Positions 10,664 through 20,933 are shown, counted from the first letter of the stretch. The stretch: DNA of 22,277 bases from JAXHUH01 sp034211175 (GCA_034211175.1 JAXHUH010000007.1:1-22277); one strand, 5' to 3'. Notes: generated by a model not told the origin, from the letters alone. Translations and numbers: made by a program.

Positions 10664-12799
10664 GCCGGCGACCGCGGCCGCGTCAGCGAGCGCAAGGTCG
10701 AGGGCGGCCGCCCACTCCGGGGTGAGGGCGTCGGCCCGCTCGTTCACGTGGACCTGGACGGTGGTGACCACGTCGCCGCACAGCCCGGACACGTGGACCG
10801 CGGCGAGCGAGAGCCCGAGCAGCTCGTCGCCGATCTCGACCACCCACGCGGCGACGTCGTCGCAGCCGTCCGGGAGCGTGACCCCGACGTCGGCCGTGTC
10901 GAGCACGGACGTCTCGGCGTCGAACGGCACCCCGAGGCCGACCGGGTCGAGCTGGCTCGATCCGCAACCGGCGGCGTTGGCGGCCTCGTCGTCGAACGCG
11001 GCGCGGGCCGCGGCCGCGTCGCCGTAGCGGGCGATGCCGCTGTAGACCCCACGCAGCTCGAAGGCCGCGCCGGCACCGAACGCGATCTCCTCGGCCGCGT
11101 CGGGCTGCTCCGCCGGGGTGTGGCCACAGAGCCCGTCGATCGGCGCCGGGGCCTCCTCGCGCCAGCCGTCGCCGGGGAGGTCGTCCGCCCTCAGCAGCGC
11201 GGCGGCCAGCGCCTCGTCGCCGGGGCCGGCGGGTTCGCGCTCGGTACGGGACGACGCGTCGCCGAGGCCGCCGAGCAGGTCGTCGAGCGGGAGGTCGTCG
11301 GCGCTGAGCGTGTCGCCGGCGGGGGCCGTGGTCGTCGCGGCGGCGCTGTCCGAGGCGTCCGCGTCGGCGTCGTCGGTGTCGTCGGCCGGTGACGTGTCAT
11401 CGGACGCGACGAGGTCGTCGCCGTCGCCGTCACCGCCGCCACCGATCATCAGCCCGGCGAGCATCGCCCCGAGACCGACGACGGCGACCACCGCGACCAG
11501 CGCCACGACGAGCAGCACCCGGTTGGTGCCGTTCGTGGCGGCGCCCGATGCGGCCGGCGGGGCCGGCGGTGCGGCGTCCCCCGGGGACGTGGTGGCGTGC
11601 GCCGGTGTCGGCGGCGGGGGCGCATCGGCGGTCGGCGGCCGGGGAGGCGGGGGCCCGGTCGGGACCGGTCCTGCGCCGGGGCCGCGAGCATCACCGTCCG
11701 CGCTCCGGCGGCGGCCGATGCGGCCCTGGGCGGCCATCGGATGGGCGGCACCCATCGCGACCGCGGCCTTGGGGTCGCCACGCTGCGAGACGGTCGTGCC
11801 CGGGAACGCCGCGGACACCAGCTCGGGCACGAGCGGCGTGCGCGACGCGCCGCCGACCAGGTGGATGGCGTCGATGTCGGCGCCGGAGAGCCCGGCCATC
11901 TCCGCCGTCTCGGCCAGGATCTCGACGGTGTCGGCGATGTGGGGCTCGATGATGGCCCGGAGCTCGGCCTGGGTCAGCCGGTGCTGGACCATGCCCCACG
12001 GCAGCGGCACCAGCACGTCGACCCACGGGTACGACGACAGCGCCTCCTTCGCCCGGCGGGCCTCGACCCGCAGGCGGGCCGCGGCCTGGCGCCACATCGG
12101 GTCGTCGGACACCTGGAGCTCGTTCCACGCACCCGGATCGAGGCGCTCGCCGATCTCGTTGACGACCAGCTCGTCGAACAGCTCACCGCCGACGGTCTGA
12201 TCGCCCCCGGGGCGGCCGATCACGACGAACCCCTCGGCCGTCGACTCGAGCGCCGCGGTGTCGAACGTGCCGCCGCCCAGGTCGTACACCAGCACCCGGC
12301 CGCCGGCGCCCAGGCCCGACTCCGCGGCGTAGGAGATCGCCGCGGCCACCGGCTCGGCGACCAGGTCGACCTCGCCGAGGCCGGCCCGGCCGGCCGCGTC
12401 GACCAGCGCCTGGCGACGGGCGCCGCCCCAGGCCGCCGGGTGGGTGAGGCGAACGACGTCCGGTGCGGTCCCGTGGTGTCGGAACGCCTCGCCGGCGACG
12501 TGGCCCAACAGCGCGGCGACCAGGTCGGACACGTCGTGGGCCTGTCCGCCGAGCACGGCGGGGGCCGGGTCGCCGAGGCGGCGCTTCGGGGTCCGCAGCG
12601 CCCGGGCCGGGTCGCTCGAGGCCAGGTCCTCGGCCACGCGCCCGACGACGATGCGCTCACCGTCGACGTGCACGACCGACGGGACCCGCCGGTCGCCGCT
12701 CACGTCGAGCACCTCGACCGAACGGCCCTCGCGCCACCAGGCGGCGAGCGAGTAGGTCGTCCCGAAGTCGATCGAGAGGACCCAGCCGTCCTCAGCCAT
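10661..12799 (-). CDS. Transmembrane Hsp70-ATPase protein with 4-Cys ectodomain (copy 2)
   Basis: 712 residues. The ATPase domain (6-366) keeps DFGTTYS (11-17), Lys72, Glu149, DLGGGTFD (173-180) and GGASRTP (316-322). It differs from copies 1 and 3 at roughly 60 positions by eye. A Pro-rich linker (367-425) leads to one helix (428-452), then an Asp/Gly-rich stalk (455-500), unlike the Thr-rich stalk of copy 1. The C-terminal domain aligns with that of copy 1 (shared LC...P, EEIAF/AEIAF, GVY-x-x-I-x-RY) and has Cys558, Cys612, Cys646 and Cys674, probably two disulfides outside the membrane. ATG 12799 was chosen over the in-frame GTG 12814 because GGTGGGGG precedes it by eight bases and the resulting MAEDGW matches MAEPAGW of copy 1. 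It lies 75 bases upstream of copy 1 and 110 downstream of copy 3, likely one operon. Confidence 0.87.
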   Translation of the reverse strand: MAEDGWVLSIDFGTTYSLAAWWREGRSVEVLDVSGDRRVPSVVHVDGERIVVGRVAEDLASSDPARALRTPKRRLGDPAPAVLGGQAHDVSDLVAALLGHVAGEAFRHHGTAPDVVRLTHPAAWGGARRQALVDAAGRAGLGEVDLVAEPVAAAISYAAESGLGAGGRVLVYDLGGGTFDTAALESTAEGFVVIGRPGGDQTVGGELFDELVVNEIGERLDPGAWNELQVSDDPMWRQAAARLRVEARRAKEALSSYPWVDVLVPLPWGMVQHRLTQAELRAIIEPHIADTVEILAETAEMAGLSGADIDAIHLVGGASRTPLVPELVSAAFPGTTVSQRGDPKAAVAMGAAHPMAAQGRIGRRRSADGDARGPGAGPVPTGPPPPRPPTADAPPPPTPAHATTSPGDAAPPAPPAASGAATNGTNRVLLVVALVAVVAVVGLGAMLAGLMIGGGGDGDGDDLVASDDTSPADDTDDADADASDSAAATTTAPAGDTLSADDLPLDDLLGGLGDASSRTEREPAGPGDEALAAALLRADDLPGDGWREEAPAPIDGLCGHTPAEQPDAAEEIAFGAGAAFELRGVYSGIARYGDAAAARAAFDDEAANAAGCGSSQLDPVGLGVPFDAETSVLDTADVGVTLPDGCDDVAAWVVEIGDELLGLSLAAVHVSGLCGDVVTTVQVHVNERADALTPEWAAALDLALADAAAVAG

Positions 12800-12859
12800 G
12801 GTCTGCGCCCCCACCGCAGCGTGGCGCGCCGGCCGTGAGGGCGCGCGGGCGGGTGGCGG

Positions 12860-12874
12860 CGTCCGGCACGGACG
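12860..12874 (-). terminator. Candidate hairpin after Hsp70 copy 3
   Basis: CGTCCG-GCA-CGGACG forms a perfect 6-bp stem with a 3-base loop, 36 bases beyond the stop at 12910 on the - strand. It may attenuate readthrough into copy 2. There is no T-run, so it could also be incidental in such GC-rich sequence. Confidence 0.3.
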
Positions 12875-12909
12875 GCCGCCCGGCTGCCCGGCGCGCTGTG
12901 GGGGTGAGC

Positions 12910-15102
<2,193 letters not shown>

Positions 15103-15117
15103 CAACTGCCTCCTGAG

Positions 15118-15139
15118 GCCGGTGGTCCGCCCCACCGGC
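15118..15139 (-). promoter_or_regulatory. 5'-leader hairpin next to the Shine-Dalgarno of Hsp70 copy 3
   Basis: GCCGGTGG and CCACCGGC form a perfect 8-bp stem with a 6-base loop, ending three bases before the AGGAGG in the - strand message. It could affect translation or mRNA stability; no known riboswitch class was recognised. Confidence 0.4.
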
Positions 15140-15358
15140 TCGTTCCGTCGTTCCCGCGCGCCGCGCCGTGTCGCCCGGGCCGCACGTCCCGCTGCATCAG
15201 AGCACACCGCCCGGCTCGGAATACGTCATCTCCGAGGCGGTCGGCGACCCACGGGCAGTGGGACGATCGCGGACCCGATCCGGTTTCCCGGTCGTGCGTC
15301 ATCCCATGGTGTGCCACGGTGCGGCCGCGCGCACAATGCGGCGGATGGCCTGGTCGGG

Positions 15359-15387
15359 TTGCCATTCGCACCCCGCCTCGGAAGACT
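15359..15387 (+). promoter_or_regulatory. Weak candidate promoter for the Ser/Thr kinase gene
   Basis: TTGCCA (15359-15364) and AAGACT (15382-15387) are 17 bases apart and about 90 bases before the start codon. The -35 is fair and the -10 poor, so this is tentative. Confidence 0.22.
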
Positions 15388-15478
15388 GCGCAGCATCGTG
15401 TCGAACCCGTCAGCCCCCAACCCGCCCGTACCGGGCCCGTGAGCCGAGCGAGCGCCGACCGATGACGGGGGCCGGCTG

Positions 15479-17272
15479 ATGGCCGACACCCACGTCGGCA
15501 AGTACCGGGTCGAGCGCGTCCTCGGCGCCGGTGCCTTCGGGACCGTGTGGCTGGCGACCGACGAGGTGCTCGAGTCGAGTGTCGCCATCAAGGTGCTGGC
15601 CGACAACTGGGCCCGCAACCCCGACATCCGGCGGCGGTTCGTCGACGAGGCCAAGGTGCTGCGCCACATCGAGGACGACCGGATCGTCCGGATCTACGAG
15701 ATCGACGAGCTCGCCGACGGTCGCCCGTACTTCGTGATGGCCTACGCGGACCGCGGCACGCTCACCGATCGGATCCGCCAGCGTGTCGCCGACAAGCGCC
15801 TGCACACGCCGGAGGAGGCGGTGGCGCTGCTCACCGAGCTGTGCGAGTGCCTCACCGTCGTCCACGACGGCGGCATCGTGCACCGTGACCTCAAGCCGTC
15901 GAACATCCTGTTCCGCAGCCGCGGGCGGCGGACCTCGTCGAGCACCGTCGACGACCGCATGGTGCTGGGCGACTTCGGTCTCGCCAAGGACCTGGTCGTG
16001 GCATCGGGGTTCACGCTCGCCGCGGGCACGCCGGCGTACATGGCCCCCGAGCAGACCCGGGCGAGCGCGGAGCTCGACCACCGCGCCGACCTGTACGCGG
16101 CCGCGGCGGTGTTCCACGAGCTGCTCGCCGGGGCCCCGCCCTTCGACGACGCGTCGATGGTCGAGGTCGCGCAACGCCAGGGCGCCCAGGCGGCGGCGCG
16201 CCTGGTCGTCGCCCGGCCCGACCTGCCCCCGGGCCTCGTGGCCCTCGTCGAGCGGGGCCTCGACGCGCGGCCCGAGCGCCGCTTCGCGTCGGCCGCGGAG
16301 CTGGCGGCCACCGCCCGCGAGGCCCTCGGCGGCGCCGGCGCGTCGGCCGTGGCGCCCGCGTCGCCGACCACCGAGCTCGCCGCGCCGCCACCGATGCCGG
16401 GCGTGCGGGGCCGGATCGGGGAGCTGCTGGCCGGGCTCGAGCGGCGCACCGGCATCCCGTCGGTCCGCACGGCCCGCCAGCGCCTCGAGGACCCGTGCCG
16501 CGTCCTCGCCGTGACCTACGCCGGCGGTCCGGCGATCGTGCCGATGCTCGACGGGCGCTTCGACGCCGCGATCGCCGAGCACGTCCTCGGGCCCGACGCG
16601 CGTCCCGTGGCGGAGGCGGCCGACGCCGACGTCGTCGCCGTCGCCCTCCCGGACGACCCCGCGTCGGCCAACGCGTGCGTCGATGCCGTCCTCGGCCCGC
16701 TGCGGCGCGCCCCGGCCGGGCCGGTCGCGGTGATCGGCGTGACCTCACCCGCGGCCCACGAGGCCCTCGCGGGCGACCGGAACCTGGCCCGTCGGGTCGT
16801 GCCGCTGCTCTCGTCGGCGGCCGACGGCGCGGTCCGCGACGCCGTGGGGATGGTCATGCGACGCGCCGACACGGTGCGGGCCTCGGCCGCGCTCGCGCTG
16901 ACCGACGCGGCGCTGCGGGCCGAGCGCAGCCCCGAGGTCGCCGCAGCCGGCGCCCAGCTCGACCAGGAGCTCGAGCCGCTCCGCTGGGAGGTGCCGGCGC
17001 TGGGGGAGATGGACGTGCTGCGCCGCCTCGTCGCCGGGCGGGTCACGCTCCCGGGCGACGCGGCCGCCACCCGCCGGCTCCTCCTCGCCCCCGATCCGGC
17101 GAGCCGCCTCGGCCTCGCCACCGGCGCCTCGAACGACGAGGTGCGCCGCGCCGCGGAGCAGGTGCTGTCGCACTGGCGCGCCCTGCTCAACGACCGGGTC
17201 GGGATCAAGGCCCGCCCCTCGGCCGAGGTGCTGATCCACAGCGTCGAACGGATGTGGGCGGCGACCCGGTGA
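15479..17272 (+). CDS. Soluble Ser/Thr protein kinase with C-terminal GTPase-like region
   Basis: 597 residues. The kinase domain (about 8-282) is complete: glycine loop GAGAFGTV (16-23), Lys38 in VAIKVL, Glu57, catalytic loop HRDLKPSN (135-142), DFG (165-167) and APE (189-191). It resembles PknB-class kinases but has no transmembrane helix and no PASTA or other sensor. After a Pro/Ala linker the C-terminal part (about 305-597) contains DPCRVLAVTYAGG (338-350) then DADVVAVALPDD and PVAVIGVTSP. The order of hydrophobic strands resembles a dynamin-like GTPase with the P-loop lysine lost; this is a tentative reading. ATG 15479 follows a weak GACGGGGG. It is divergent from the Hsp70 receptors and convergent with the ECF sigma gene. 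Likely substrates nearby are the Thr-rich receptor regions or the adaptor at 20930. Confidence 0.88.
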   Translation: MADTHVGKYRVERVLGAGAFGTVWLATDEVLESSVAIKVLADNWARNPDIRRRFVDEAKVLRHIEDDRIVRIYEIDELADGRPYFVMAYADRGTLTDRIRQRVADKRLHTPEEAVALLTELCECLTVVHDGGIVHRDLKPSNILFRSRGRRTSSSTVDDRMVLGDFGLAKDLVVASGFTLAAGTPAYMAPEQTRASAELDHRADLYAAAAVFHELLAGAPPFDDASMVEVAQRQGAQAAARLVVARPDLPPGLVALVERGLDARPERRFASAAELAATAREALGGAGASAVAPASPTTELAAPPPMPGVRGRIGELLAGLERRTGIPSVRTARQRLEDPCRVLAVTYAGGPAIVPMLDGRFDAAIAEHVLGPDARPVAEAADADVVAVALPDDPASANACVDAVLGPLRRAPAGPVAVIGVTSPAAHEALAGDRNLARRVVPLLSSAADGAVRDAVGMVMRRADTVRASAALALTDAALRAERSPEVAAAGAQLDQELEPLRWEVPALGEMDVLRRLVAGRVTLPGDAAATRRLLLAPDPASRLGLATGASNDEVRRAAEQVLSHWRALLNDRVGIKARPSAEVLIHSVERMWAATR

Positions 17273-17304
17273 CGGCGGGGCGGGCGACGCGGCCGGGGCG
17301 CGCA

Positions 17305-17322
17305 CCGGGGACGGGGCCCCGG
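17305..17322. terminator. Candidate bidirectional terminator between kinase and sigma genes
   Basis: CCGGGG-ACGGGG-CCCCGG forms a 6-bp GC stem with a 6-base loop in the 59-base gap between the two convergent stop codons. No T-tract is present. Confidence 0.38.
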
Positions 17323-17331
17323 ATCGGCGGC

Positions 17332-17883
17332 CTAGGCGCGCAGGCGGCGCTGCAGCTCGCGGCGGCCCTCGTGGATCCGCGACTTGACCGTGCCGACGGG
17401 GATCTCGAGCAGCGCGGCGATCTCGGCGTAGTCGAGGCCCTGGAGGTCGCGCAGCACGACCGGCTGGGCGACGCGCTCGTCGAGCTCGCCGAGCGCGGCG
17501 ACCAGGTCGATGCGGCCCGAGGCGATGCTCGACGTGCGCGACCCCGAGCTGTGCTCGGCGAAGGTCTCGTCGCCCACGCTCATCTCGGGCGAGCGGCGCC
17601 GCCGGCGGCGGAACGTGTCGATCGCGGCGTTCGTCGCCACCGCGTACAACCAGGTCGAGAAGCGGGACCGCCCCTCGAAGTCCCGGATGCGGCGGCTCAC
17701 CGAGACGAGGGCGTCCTGAGCCGCCTCCTCGACGTCGGAGAGGTCGTCGAGGACCCGGGCGCAACGCTCGATGACCGCCGGGCGGATGGCGGCGAGGAGC
17801 TCGCGGAGGGCGGTGTCGTCGCCCCCGGCCGCCCGCCGGGCCAACGCCTCGACCTCCTCCGCTGCCGGGTCCGAAGCTCGCAC
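17332..17883 (-). CDS. ECF-type RNA polymerase sigma factor
   Basis: 183 residues, the usual ECF size. Region 2 spans about residues 25-97, with AAQDALVSVSRRI and the RFSTWLYAVATNAAID segment followed by a run of arginines that matches the DNA-melting and -10-recognition helix. After a short linker, region 4 (about 128-182) carries VVLRDLQGLDYAEIAALL and IPVGTVKSRIHEGRRELQ, the -35-binding helix-turn-helix. The start is GTG 17883; no ribosome-binding site is visible, but a -10-like TAGCTT just upstream would allow a leaderless message. No anti-sigma gene is adjacent, which is unusual for ECFs and leaves control to other factors; the kinase next door is a candidate, as some actinobacterial ECFs are tied to Ser/Thr kinases. 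Confidence 0.92.
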   Translation of the reverse strand: MRASDPAAEEVEALARRAAGGDDTALRELLAAIRPAVIERCARVLDDLSDVEEAAQDALVSVSRRIRDFEGRSRFSTWLYAVATNAAIDTFRRRRRRSPEMSVGDETFAEHSSGSRTSSIASGRIDLVAALGELDERVAQPVVLRDLQGLDYAEIAALLEIPVGTVKSRIHEGRRELQRRLRA

Positions 17884-17889
17884 GACGCC

Positions 17890-17895
17890 AAGCTA
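17890..17895 (-). promoter_or_regulatory. Candidate -10 box for leaderless sigma-factor transcript
   Basis: On the - strand TAGCTT ends six bases before the GTG start, so transcription could begin at or next to the start codon. No matching -35 is evident. Confidence 0.35.
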
Positions 17896-18027
17896 GCCGT
17901 CGGGTGCGCCATCACCCCGGTCGTGGCCGACGACGCCGTGCGCCGGCTGCCCGGCGGCCCGGGGCCAGCCGTTCGCCGCCCGGCGCAGCCGGAGAACCCC
18001 CACCTCGGCCGGCTGGGGCGCCATCAT

Positions 18028-18055
18028 GGAACGACCACCGGGACCACGACGGTGG
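18028..18055 (+). promoter_or_regulatory. GGAAC motif and inverted repeat upstream of the oxidoreductase operon
   Basis: GGAAC (18028-18032) is the typical ECF -35 core, with CGGT 17 bases later as a possible -10. Overlapping it is an inverted repeat, CCACCG (18035) / CGGTGG (18050), separated by nine bases, which may be a factor-binding site. The gap 17884-18110 holds nothing else recognisable. Confidence 0.25.
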
Positions 18056-18110
18056 ACTGGACGCGGGCGGACCGCGAACGGGGAGCAACGGACGGACGTC
18101 GAAGGGGAAC

Positions 18111-19646
18111 GTGAACGTGCAGCCGCCGCCCGCCGCGGGCGACCTCAACGAGCAGCTCCACGGGACGAGCGTGTGGTCCGACGAGATGGTCGCGGCTGCC
18201 GGGATCCCGATCGTCGACGTGCCCGTCGTGACGATCGGCGGCGGGATCGGCTCCTTCGTCCTCGCCGACATGCTGCGGATCAGCGGCGTGCCGATCGACC
18301 AGATCGCGGTGCTCACCACGCTCGAGCAGCCGTGGGCCACCTACGAGTACCTGGCCCGGGTGAGCCAGATCCCCGCCGAGGAGCGGATCCGCTCCGACTC
18401 GGCCGGCATGCCCGACAACATCTGGGGCGTCCCGAGCTACGCCCTCATCGAGGCGTGGCGGGAGAAGACGTTGGCGCCGCTGTGGGCGGTGGCGACCGAG
18501 CCGGTCTTCGGCGACTACTGGACGCCCCGGGCGTCGACCGTGTTCCGCGGCCTGGCCCGGGAGATGGAACGCATCGGCTGGTCCCGGATGCTGCACCGGG
18601 GCAACGTCCGCCTGGTGCGGCGGCGCCACGGCGGCGGCTACTTCAGCGTGCTCACGCCGCCCGCGGGAACGAGCGCCACCCGGCGCGTCGCCTACCGGTC
18701 GCGGTTCGCGCACATCGCGGTCGGCTACCCCGGCCTGCGGTTCCTGCCCGACCTCCAGGAGTACCGGGAGCGCACCGGCGACCGGGCCCGGGTCGTCAAC
18801 GCGTACGAGCCCCACGAGCACGTCTACGAGTCGCTGCTCAACCGGGGCGGCACCGTGATGGTCCGGGGCGGCGGCATCGTGTCGTCGCGGGTGCTGCAGC
18901 GCCTCATGGAGGACCGCATGCACAAGGGCGCCCAGACCCACATCGTCCAGCTGCTGCGGACCTACGTCGAGGGTTCCCACGGCTCCGGGCCCTTCATGCG
19001 CCGCAAGGGCGGCGACGGGTTCGCCTACCAGGGGTTCAACTGGCCGAAGTCGAGCTGGGGCGGCCAGCTGCGGGTTCGGCTGGAGCGCCTCGACGGTGAG
19101 CAGCGCAAGGCGCTGTACGACCAGATGGGCGGCTCGAACACCCCGAAGCGCAAGCTGTGGCAGCAGCAGATGGCGCAGTCGCGCGCGGAGGGCTGGTACT
19201 CGGCCGTCCAGGGTGTCGTCACCGAGGTCCAGCCGACGCCCGACGGGCGCATCGTCACCCGCATCCGCTCCGAGAACGGCCTGCGCTCCGAGCTGGTCGC
19301 CGACCACATCATCGACGCCACCGGGCTCGAGGCCGACATCGAGGAGCACCGCCTGCTCGCCGACCTGCTCCGCCACGGCGGTGCGGGCCGCAACCCGCTC
19401 GGTCGCCTCGACGTGACCCGCAGCTTCGAGATCATCGGCACCCGGGCCGAGCCCGGTCGCCTGTACGCGTCGGGGTCGATGACGCTCGGCGGGCCGTACT
19501 CGCCGGTCGACTCGTTCGCCGGCCTCCAGTACTCGGCGCTCAAGATCGCCGACGACCTCGCGGGGCTCGGGTTCACGAGGCGCATCGGCGTCGCCCGCTC
19601 GATCGGGCAGTGGTGGCGGTGGGCGCAGAACCGATCGGTGGACTGA
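18111..19646 (+). CDS. FAD/NAD(P)-binding oxidoreductase, monooxygenase-like
   Basis: About 511 residues. VVTIGGGIGSFVLADML places a Rossmann dinucleotide motif (GGGIGS, 43-48) for FAD; a second one, VMVRGGGIVSSRVL (GGGIVS, 253-258), suits NAD(P)H, and IIDATGLEAD carries the ATG (403-405) seen near the C-terminus of class B flavin monooxygenases. A late SGSMTLGGPYSPVDSFAGLQYSAL segment probably closes over the flavin. Substrate unknown; N-hydroxylase or related monooxygenase chemistry is possible, but the exact family was not recognised. GTG 18111 follows AAGGGG by only three bases; GTG 18117 would give a more usual nine-base spacing. There is no signal peptide or membrane helix, so it is cytosolic. 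It begins an apparent operon with a membrane protein, a pseudokinase and a Pro-rich adaptor, unusual company for a flavoenzyme. Confidence 0.8.
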   Translation: MNVQPPPAAGDLNEQLHGTSVWSDEMVAAAGIPIVDVPVVTIGGGIGSFVLADMLRISGVPIDQIAVLTTLEQPWATYEYLARVSQIPAEERIRSDSAGMPDNIWGVPSYALIEAWREKTLAPLWAVATEPVFGDYWTPRASTVFRGLAREMERIGWSRMLHRGNVRLVRRRHGGGYFSVLTPPAGTSATRRVAYRSRFAHIAVGYPGLRFLPDLQEYRERTGDRARVVNAYEPHEHVYESLLNRGGTVMVRGGGIVSSRVLQRLMEDRMHKGAQTHIVQLLRTYVEGSHGSGPFMRRKGGDGFAYQGFNWPKSSWGGQLRVRLERLDGEQRKALYDQMGGSNTPKRKLWQQQMAQSRAEGWYSAVQGVVTEVQPTPDGRIVTRIRSENGLRSELVADHIIDATGLEADIEEHRLLADLLRHGGAGRNPLGRLDVTRSFEIIGTRAEPGRLYASGSMTLGGPYSPVDSFAGLQYSALKIADDLAGLGFTRRIGVARSIGQWWRWAQNRSVD

Positions 19647-19695
19647 TGCGTACGGACGAAGGCACGACGAGACGGCCGGGAGAGGGGCGGACCGG

Positions 19696-20112
19696 ATGAT
19701 CCCGACGCTCTGGGGACGGATCCAGACGAGATGGGTCCTGCTGGTGCTGATCGGCATCCCGTGGACGATCCTCGTGGCGCCGATCCTCCCGGCCGGGGAC
19801 GCGGGCATCGGCGACCGCTACCGCATCACCTTCACGGTGCTCGGGCTGGTCGGCGTCCTCGGCACGGTGCTGTGGGAGCCGCTCTACCACGGCCTGCAGC
19901 AGTGGCGGTGGGAGAAGGACTGGCCGTCGTTGTTCGTCCTCGGCCAGCTCGTGCCCGAGGCGATCCTCATCCGGTTCCTCTACACCGAGCCCGCGCTCGC
20001 CGCCTACGTCATCCACTTCGTCACGACGTGGGTCCTGATCTGGCTCTTCGCCATCGGACCGATCCGCGTCCTTCACCTACGCTGGCGGTACCGAGGAGGA
20101 GAGTTCCTGTGA
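19696..20112 (+). CDS. Four-helix membrane protein of unknown function
   Basis: 138 residues with four predicted transmembrane helices at about 13-32, 45-65, 79-96 and 100-123, and a short charged loop with the QQWRWEKDW segment between helices two and three. No known family was recognised. ATG 19696 has AGAGGGG eight bases upstream. The gene lies 49 bases after the flavoenzyme stop and its own stop overlaps the GTG start of the pseudokinase (GTGA), so it is translated together with it. It may anchor the neighbouring soluble proteins at the membrane; that role is inferred from operon structure only. Confidence 0.82.
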   Translation: MIPTLWGRIQTRWVLLVLIGIPWTILVAPILPAGDAGIGDRYRITFTVLGLVGVLGTVLWEPLYHGLQQWRWEKDWPSLFVLGQLVPEAILIRFLYTEPALAAYVIHFVTTWVLIWLFAIGPIRVLHLRWRYRGGEFL

Positions 20113-20933
20113 ACGCCGACGTCGCAGCCCCTGCCGACGGCCCGCCCGGCCAGCTCGCCGACTACGAGCTCGATCGCCTCCTCGAGCGCGATCAGGTCAG
20201 CTACCGGTTCCTCGCGCCACCACCGGCCCGGCTGGGGGTGAGCGACGAGTGGGTCGAGGTCATCGTCACCGCCGAGAGCGACGACGTGACCCACGACCGG
20301 CTCGTCGAGGACCTCGCCGCGGTGGCGGCGCTGCGTGACCCCCACGTGGTCACGCTGCACGACATCGGTCGGGACGCCGGCTGGACGTTCGTGTCCGTCG
20401 AGCACTCCCCGTCGGGCACGTTGGCCCGCCCCGCCCGCCAACCCGAGCGGTCCCACTGGGTGCGCGCCGTCGCCGATGCCGCCCGCGGGGCGCACGCGCT
20501 CCACGAGATCGGCCTGGCCCACGGGGCGATCACCCCGGGCGCCGTGGTGCTGTCGTCGGACGGCGGCAAGCTCTCGGCCCCCTCGTTCGCCGCCGGAGGC
20601 CACAACAGCTCGTCGTCGACGGTCGCGGTCGTGACCGGCATCGGCTTCGTCGACCCCGCCGCCATGCGCGGGGAGATCCCGGAGCGCTCGGCCGAGGTGT
20701 TCGCCCTCGGGGCCGTGCTCCACTGGGCCGTGAGCGGCCGGACCGTGCACCCCGGCGTCGACACGATGGAGGGGCCGGACGCGATCCGCGAGCTGCTGCG
20801 GCGGGAGGCCCAGGTCGACCCGTCGATCGATCCCGACACCGCGGCGGTGATCGCCCGGCTCGTCGATCCCGACGTGCTCCAACGGGTCCGCACCGCGGAC
20901 GAGGCCGCCGAGCTGATCGGAACGCTGACATGA
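20109..20933 (+). CDS. Pseudokinase (degenerate Ser/Thr kinase domain)
   Basis: 274 residues with the layout of a bacterial Ser/Thr kinase but without its catalytic parts. The N-lobe lacks a glycine loop, and VEVIVT stands where VALK would hold the ATP-binding lysine. RDPHVVTLHDIGRDAGWTFV matches the alphaC/hinge region. The catalytic loop HRDLKPxN reads HGAITPGA, DFG is replaced by APS, and a C-lobe with AEVFALGAVLHWAVSG corresponds to the D-x-(F/Y)-A-L-G helix. Such proteins act as scaffolds or allosteric partners, as in the MviN pseudokinase region that recruits FhaA. GTG 20109 overlaps the upstream stop and is preceded by GAGGAGGAG; its own stop overlaps the next start (ATGA at 20930). 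Partners could be the active kinase at 15479 and the adaptor encoded next. Confidence 0.8.
   Translation: MNADVAAPADGPPGQLADYELDRLLERDQVSYRFLAPPPARLGVSDEWVEVIVTAESDDVTHDRLVEDLAAVAALRDPHVVTLHDIGRDAGWTFVSVEHSPSGTLARPARQPERSHWVRAVADAARGAHALHEIGLAHGAITPGAVVLSSDGGKLSAPSFAAGGHNSSSSTVAVVTGIGFVDPAAMRGEIPERSAEVFALGAVLHWAVSGRTVHPGVDTMEGPDAIRELLRREAQVDPSIDPDTAAVIARLVDPDVLQRVRTADEAAELIGTLT

Larger units (their letters stand above)
15103..15478. other. Divergent intergenic region between Hsp70 copy 3 and the Ser/Thr kinase
   Basis: This 376-base gap must hold the start signals for both directions. It contains the Shine-Dalgarno of Hsp70 copy 3 (15109-15114), a hairpin just upstream of it, a weak -35/-10 pair toward the kinase, and GGAAT (15218) with GGTC 16 bases later, a loose resemblance to an ECF promoter. 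No convincing gene is seen in it. Confidence 0.5.
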
